From positions 1 through 34,145 of the forward strand of contig CANQCC010000004.1 of assembly GCA_947589635.1 (NCBI GenBank): DNA of 34,145 nt. Direction: 5' to 3'. This document shows positions 30,824-34,145 of the stretch, in pieces (the stretch's first letter is position 1; each line of letters begins with the position of its first letter). The position numbers were made by a program, and so were the translations under genes. Source of the DNA: an uncultured Clostridia bacterium (GTDB lineage Bacteria > Bacillota > Clostridia > Christensenellales > CAG-917). The notes under the pieces were generated by a model. The model saw only the letters and a program-made list of their open reading frames with translations. It was not told where the DNA came from and ran no database searches.

Positions 30824-31780
30824 ATGACAAGCGTTTCCTTGTGCTCGGGAGTCCCGGTGATAACCGCCGCGGACGGCAAAGAGGTCGGTCGCATAAAAAA
30901 TGTATATTTTGACAAAATATCCAAAAGTTTTGTATATTTCGGCGTTTCGACGGGCGATGATATGGCGCTGCTCCCCGTAAAGAGCCGCGCCGTAAAAGAC
31001 GCGGCGATACTTGCATCGGCGGACGAGCTGCTTCCGTTTGACGAGGGTGCGGTCGCGGATTGCGCGGAGGGACTGCTCGGCATGAGGGTATATACTCTTG
31101 CGGGAGTTTTTAAGGGCGGTATAGCGGACGCGGCGTTTTCAAGCGACGGCAGGCTTGTCAAGCTTGTCCTTCCCGCCTGCGAGGTCTCCCCGAGCGCCAT
31201 AGCGACGATTGGCGACGTCGTCCTGATAAAGACAAGCAAGCCAAAGCGCACAAAACTTCCCCGCCCAAAAGAGGACTACCCTGTGACCATTGAGGAGACT
31301 GCAATCAACGCTTATCCAAACATAGCGCCTGACGGAGTGGGCGCTTCTTCGGCGGTAGACGGCGGCAGAGCGGGTTCTGCTCCTGCCGTGGCGGTTGACG
31401 GAGCGGATGCTACTCCTGCCGTGGCGCTTGGTAGTGTGGGTGTTGTTTCCTCCGCGGTCATTGGCGAGGCGGGCGCCCCTCCCGCCGTGGCGCTTGGCGG
31501 AGACGGGCCGCTGTTTTCGCAAGGCGCACTCAACAGGGTGCTCGGCGAAGAGGCGACCTATGCGCCCTACGACCCGCATATGCCTACGCGAGTCATTTGT
31601 GATTATGACTTTTTGCTTGGGCGCACTCTCGGCGCGGATCTTTATGCCTATTCGGGCGCACTTCTCGCGAAAAAGGGCGGCCTGATAGACGTAGCTACCG
31701 TGGAAAAAGCGCGCGCTCACGGCAAGCTTGTAGACCTCACGCTCAACAGCGTCAAAAAGTCAAACGCGTCTGTTTTATGA
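30824..31780 (+). CDS. PRC-barrel domain protein
   Basis: PRC-barrel proteins are small beta-barrels in photosynthetic reaction centres, ribosome maturation factors and sporulation-related proteins such as YlmC/YmxH types. The 318-residue product has a barrel at the N-terminus (GVPVITAADGKEVGRIKNVYFD). A second barrel-like unit is GMRVYTLAGVFKGGIADAAF. A low-complexity linker rich in Ala, Gly and Val spans about residues 165-230, with degenerate repeats of the type PAVALGGDG. The C-terminal segment is VICDYDFLLGRTLGADLYAY. No signal peptide is present. AGAGGTG precedes the ATG by six bases. The next gene starts inside its stop codon. The role is not deducible. Confidence 0.82.
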   Translation: MTSVSLCSGVPVITAADGKEVGRIKNVYFDKISKSFVYFGVSTGDDMALLPVKSRAVKDAAILASADELLPFDEGAVADCAEGLLGMRVYTLAGVFKGGIADAAFSSDGRLVKLVLPACEVSPSAIATIGDVVLIKTSKPKRTKLPRPKEDYPVTIEETAINAYPNIAPDGVGASSAVDGGRAGSAPAVAVDGADATPAVALGSVGVVSSAVIGEAGAPPAVALGGDGPLFSQGALNRVLGEEATYAPYDPHMPTRVICDYDFLLGRTLGADLYAYSGALLAKKGGLIDVATVEKARAHGKLVDLTLNSVKKSNASVL

Positions 31781-33204
31781 TATCGCCGCCGCCCCTGAAA
31801 AAGCAAATTTTTATGACGTTTTTTCGCGGAAAAATTTTGAGGGTCTGTCTTCTCGCCCTGCTTTTTGTATGCCTTATATGCGCGCTTTGCGCGTGCAATA
31901 AAAGCTCGCCTCGCCCCGCCTTTTCCCGCCCGATTTACGACATCAACATGACCTACGACGCCAAAGCGCACACAATAGACGCAAAACAGGAAACGCTTAT
32001 CCCACTGCCCGAAAAGATGACGGAAGACTACGTTTTGTTCAATCTGTACGCCAACGCGGTGGCGGGAGTTGGCGACGCAATAAGCGTTTCGGAGGTAAAA
32101 ATCAACAGAAAAAGCGTCGATTTTGAGATTTGCGGCAAAAACAATTGCTTTCTTAAGGCTCCGCTTTTGGGCGCGGATACGCTGTATGATATATGTTTCG
32201 AATATTCCGTAAACGTACCCGAAGAGAAGTTGCGCCTCGGCGTGAGCGACGGCGTCGCCTTGCTCTCGTTTTTCTATCCGTCGGCGGCGAGATACGACGG
32301 CGGTTGGAGAGAGAATGAATATCTTGAGATAGGCGATCCCTTCATGTCCGATTGCGCGGATTTTTATGTGACCCTGAAAACCTCGCCGTCCCTTGTCGCC
32401 GCGGCTTCGGGCGAGGTATCCCCCATGGATGACGAAGACGGCGTCTATGAGATCTGCGCGGAGGGCGTGCGCGATTTTGCGCTTGCGATAGGCGATTTTG
32501 AAGTCGCAAAGAAAGATATCCAAGTGGGCGGAAGAGATGTGGCTATAAAATACTTTTACTCGCAGGACGAGGCTTCGGACGCCACGCTTTCAAGAGCGGC
32601 GAACGCGGTCGAGATGTTTTCGCAGGCGTTTGGGGATTATCCCTACCCCGCCTTTTCGCTTGTGCAGGCGGATATAGACGGCGGAGGCGGCATGGAATAC
32701 GGCGCTTTTGCCACGGTCTCGCCGTCCGAAAGAGAAAATTATCTTGACGCGGTCGCCCATGAGGTAGCCCATCAATGGTGGTACGGCGCCGTCGGCAGCG
32801 ATCAGATAAACAGCGCGTGGCTTGACGAGGGGCTGAGCGAGTTTTGCACATACTATCTGGACTTCCTTGTGGGAGACAGGAAAAAATATGGCGACGCGAT
32901 AAAGGATATTTCAAGGTCATACTCGGCATTTGCGCAGGATCTGCGCCCCGCGGGCTTCTCGGAAAAGATGGAGCGCCCTCTGTCCTCCTTTCTCACGACG
33001 GGAGAGTATGTCGCCGTGGTCTATAAGCAAGGCGCGCTGTTGTTTGATATGATAAGAGGCCTTGTCGGAGACAAAAAGTTTGTCGCGGCAATGCGCGTCT
33101 ATTTTGAGGATAATAAGTTTGGCTTTGCGGACAAAAACTCGCTTATATCCGCCTTCAAAACACAAGGTTATGATATCTCGCCGATCCTGGCAGCGCGATT
33201 ATAA
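31777..33204 (+). CDS. M1-family metallopeptidase lipoprotein
   Basis: This is a predicted surface-anchored zinc aminopeptidase. A hydrophobic signal ends in the lipobox ALCAC, with the lipidated Cys at residue 40. The zinc motif HEVAHQWW has His328, Glu329 and His332, and the third ligand is Glu351 in WLDEGLSEF. The substrate-site motif GGGMEYGAF (303-311) replaces the usual GAMEN of M1 enzymes, so specificity may differ. The length of 475 residues is short for M1, with little beyond the catalytic domain. ATG 31777 overlaps the previous stop (ATGA), suggesting coupling. ATG 31813 is an alternative that keeps the signal peptide. Confidence 0.9.
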   Translation: MISPPPLKKQIFMTFFRGKILRVCLLALLFVCLICALCACNKSSPRPAFSRPIYDINMTYDAKAHTIDAKQETLIPLPEKMTEDYVLFNLYANAVAGVGDAISVSEVKINRKSVDFEICGKNNCFLKAPLLGADTLYDICFEYSVNVPEEKLRLGVSDGVALLSFFYPSAARYDGGWRENEYLEIGDPFMSDCADFYVTLKTSPSLVAAASGEVSPMDDEDGVYEICAEGVRDFALAIGDFEVAKKDIQVGGRDVAIKYFYSQDEASDATLSRAANAVEMFSQAFGDYPYPAFSLVQADIDGGGGMEYGAFATVSPSERENYLDAVAHEVAHQWWYGAVGSDQINSAWLDEGLSEFCTYYLDFLVGDRKKYGDAIKDISRSYSAFAQDLRPAGFSEKMERPLSSFLTTGEYVAVVYKQGALLFDMIRGLVGDKKFVAAMRVYFEDNKFGFADKNSLISAFKTQGYDISPILAARL

Positions 33205-33479
33205 CGCTTTATCTGCTTCAAACGCCTCGGAAAATATAACCTGCTCAAATATACTCTCTTGAAGTAAAAGGTCGTGTTTTGCCGCATTTTTTGCCCTTAT
33301 GCCGCTTGCGTTAAGGTCAGACCGCGATGTTCAGATGTGAGGTTATGATGATTTGCAAATTCCGGCAATAAGATTATACCTCTTTGCAAAGTCATGACGA
33401 TAGGTTGCTTAATTTTGCCGCTCTCAATCGAGGTTTTAAGCCAAATCATTTATTGAAAAAGCAAAAATATAAAAATCTC
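33205..33479. other. Intergenic region between the M1 peptidase and tRNA-Asn
   Basis: No gene is supported. The sequence becomes AT-rich toward the tRNA promoter. TTTGCAAA-like words occur near 33353 and 33382. I see no convincing terminator for the peptidase gene. Confidence 0.4.
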
Positions 33480-33509
33480 TTGACAAACGCCGCAAATAGA
33501 TATTATTAT
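33480..33509 (+). promoter_or_regulatory. Promoter of tRNA-Asn
   Basis: A consensus TTGACA (33480-33485) is followed after 18 bases by TATTAT (33504-33509). A TATAAT at 33507-33512 is a better hexamer at a longer distance (21 bases). Transcription would start about 10 bases before the tRNA. Confidence 0.7.
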
Positions 33510-33526
33510 AATCAAGCATTAAATAT

Positions 33527-33602
33527 GCCTGTTTAGCTCAGTCGGTAGAGCATTCGGCTGTTAACCGAAGTGTCGGGGGTCCGAGTCCCTCAACAGGCGC
33601 CA
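33527..33602 (+). tRNA. tRNA-Asn (GTT)
   Basis: The acceptor stem GCCTGTT (33527-33533) pairs with AACAGGC (33592-33598). The D arm contains TAGCTCAGTCGGTAGAG, and the anticodon stem TTCGG/CCGAA encloses CTGTTAA with the anticodon GTT at 33560-33562. A five-base variable loop follows, and CCA is encoded at 33600-33602. The T arm is GGGGG, TCCGAGT, CCCTC. The loop has C where nearly all tRNAs have T (position 55), and one T-stem pair is G-U. All other features look functional, and it has a consensus promoter and a terminator. Confidence 0.93.
33582..33602 (+). repeat. Attachment-like direct repeat, copy 1 (3' end of tRNA-Asn)
   Basis: These are the last 21 bases of the tRNA, from CGAGTCCCTC to the encoded CCA. 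They recur exactly at 33801-33821. Sharing of the tRNA 3' end is the classical signature of tRNA-targeting integration. Confidence 0.65.
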
Positions 33603-33609
33603 AAAACAC

Positions 33610-33646
33610 AACTATCGTCACTTTATGGGACGATAGTTTGTTTTTT
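33610..33646 (+). terminator. Terminator after tRNA-Asn
   Basis: AACTATCGTC (33610-33619) pairs perfectly with GACGATAGTT (33629-33638) over a nine-base loop, followed by TG and six T residues. Confidence 0.9.
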
Positions 33647-33658
33647 ATATACGTTTAA

Positions 33659-33714
33659 GAGGGACTCGAACGGGCGGATCAGCAAACAATCCGGTGAATT
33701 GTTTGCCCGCCCCG
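33659..33714. repeat. Inverted T-arm-like segment and large hairpin
   Basis: GAGGGACTCGAACGGGCGG (33659-33677) is, read on the minus strand, a canonical tRNA T arm and stem (GTTCGAGTCCCTC). It leads into a hairpin in which CAAACAAT and ATTGTTTG pair perfectly, flanked by GGGCGG and CCGCCC. This looks like a decayed or rearranged tRNA-derived element, oriented opposite to the functional tRNA. Confidence 0.5.
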
Positions 33715-33800
33715 GCGTGATAGCGCAGTGAACGCAACGTCGTGCGGGACGTGTGTCATCCTCTCGTTCGGGCGGGTCGTAAAGCGCCACACAAGCGGAG

Positions 33801-33821
33801 CGAGTCCCTCAACAGGCGCCA
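33801..33821 (+). repeat. Attachment-like direct repeat, copy 2
   Basis: This is an exact 21-base copy of the tRNA-Asn 3' end, including CCA, located 219 bases after the first copy. Downstream similarity continues (AAAAACAC) after a two-base shift. A second hairpin (ACACG / CGTGT) with a run of eight T residues follows at about 33827-33855. Confidence 0.65.
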
Positions 33822-33826
33822 CGAAA

Positions 33827-33855
33827 AACACGTCGTCTTGCGGCGTGTTTTTTTT
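33827..33855 (+). terminator. Hairpin terminator after the duplicated tRNA 3' end
   Basis: ACACG and an inner CG pair with CG and CGTGT around a short loop, followed by eight T residues. It mirrors the hairpin that ends the functional tRNA-Asn, although the stem sequence differs. Confidence 0.65.
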
Positions 33856-33950
33856 GCATAAAGTTATATGTGATCTTTTTGAGATAATTTTCTGTTTTGT
33901 AAGTTTGTATTGTGGGCATACCCCTTCGATAACGTTGGATAGAAGGCTAT

Positions 33951-34130
33951 CGGGGTCCCCGCAAAATTGCGTAGCGAGTTTGTGGGGTAATGGATCGGGG
34001 TCCCCGCAAAATTGCGTAGCGAGTTTGTGGGGTAATGAATCGGGGTCCCCGCAAAATTGCGTAGCGAGTTTGTGGGGTAATGGATCGGGGTCCCCATAGA
34101 AAGGAGCGTAGCGAGTTTTATGGGGCACAG
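33951..34130. repeat. 45-bp tandem hairpin repeats
   Basis: Four units start at 33951, 33996, 34041 and 34086, a period of exactly 45 bases. The first three differ at only one position. Each contains CCCCGCAAA and TTTGTGGGG flanking a loop with GCGTAGCGAG. The fourth is diverged but keeps the loop word and pairs CCCCATA with TATGGGG. A related structure (CCCCTTCGATA with TATCGGGG) lies just before the first unit. No spacers separate the units. The array reaches almost to the window edge, so it may continue. Confidence 0.85.
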
Positions 34131-34145
34131 ATCCGCCCTCACTGC

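Noticed and set aside
33679..34128. Repeat-containing open frames on both strands over the 45-bp array
   Set aside because: The period of 45 is divisible by three, so open frames with 15-residue repeats arise automatically. They lack ribosome sites and cross the tRNA-derived segment.
33951..34130. A CRISPR array
   Set aside because: The units are contiguous without unique spacers and no cas gene is near.

Overview
The window reads as chromosomal DNA of an uncultured anaerobic, Gram-positive Clostridia-type bacterium. The evidence is gene content: a glgB-glgC-glgD glycogen operon of the Firmicutes type (GlgD is the non-catalytic partner subunit), a SipL-like spore morphogenesis protein (DUF3794/SPOCS domains plus LysM), a CwlD-like amidase, a Veg protein, IspE (non-mevalonate pathway), an OmpR-type two-component system and lipobox lipoproteins. 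Base composition is moderately GC-rich, intergenic gaps are AT-rich, and many genes cast long antisense open frames, which I treat as shadows. Placement below Clostridia is inference; no rRNA is present.

Layout. 1-4380: glycogen operon on the minus strand, with the promoter near 4370 and TAATG coupling between glgB and glgC. 4475-6990: response regulator and sensor kinase, minus strand. 7044-7858: ispE, plus strand, probably on a leaderless mRNA. 8036-10046: MscS channel and a small membrane protein, minus strand, separated by degenerate tandem repeats. 10311-13594: SipL-like protein and a MATE transporter, plus strand. 13618-14829: ECF sigma factor and its presumed membrane anti-sigma, minus strand. 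15117-19553: a large InlB-repeat/GLUG surface lipoprotein and glmM, plus strand. 19572-20503: an array of 34-bp repeats running into the end of dapB (minus). 20594-22598: an unusual Ig-like/VanZ membrane fusion behind a perfect 24-bp palindrome. 22686-29643, all minus: membrane-anchored metallophosphoesterase, veg, membrane-anchored subtilase, gltX, radC and a small unknown protein. 29816-30541: CwlD-like amidase, followed by a symmetric cluster of DnaA boxes. 30824-33204: PRC-barrel protein and a coupled M1-peptidase lipoprotein. 33480-34145: tRNA-Asn, a 21-bp duplicate of its 3' end, and 45-bp tandem hairpin repeats running to the window edge.

The genes are mostly housekeeping: glycogen storage, isoprenoid and peptidoglycan precursors (IspE, GlmM, DapB), translation (GltX, tRNA-Asn), envelope stress and signalling, cell-surface hydrolysis and sporulation or germination. 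The most interesting signals lie outside the genes. They are start codons placed exactly at predicted transcription starts (ispE and the sigma factor best), the DnaA-box inverted repeat at 30588-30643, the tRNA-Asn attachment-like duplication with the adjacent co-varying hairpin repeats, the 34-bp array entering dapB, and the palindrome in front of the Ig-like/VanZ gene. I found no CRISPR array, transposase, integrase or recognisable defence system.
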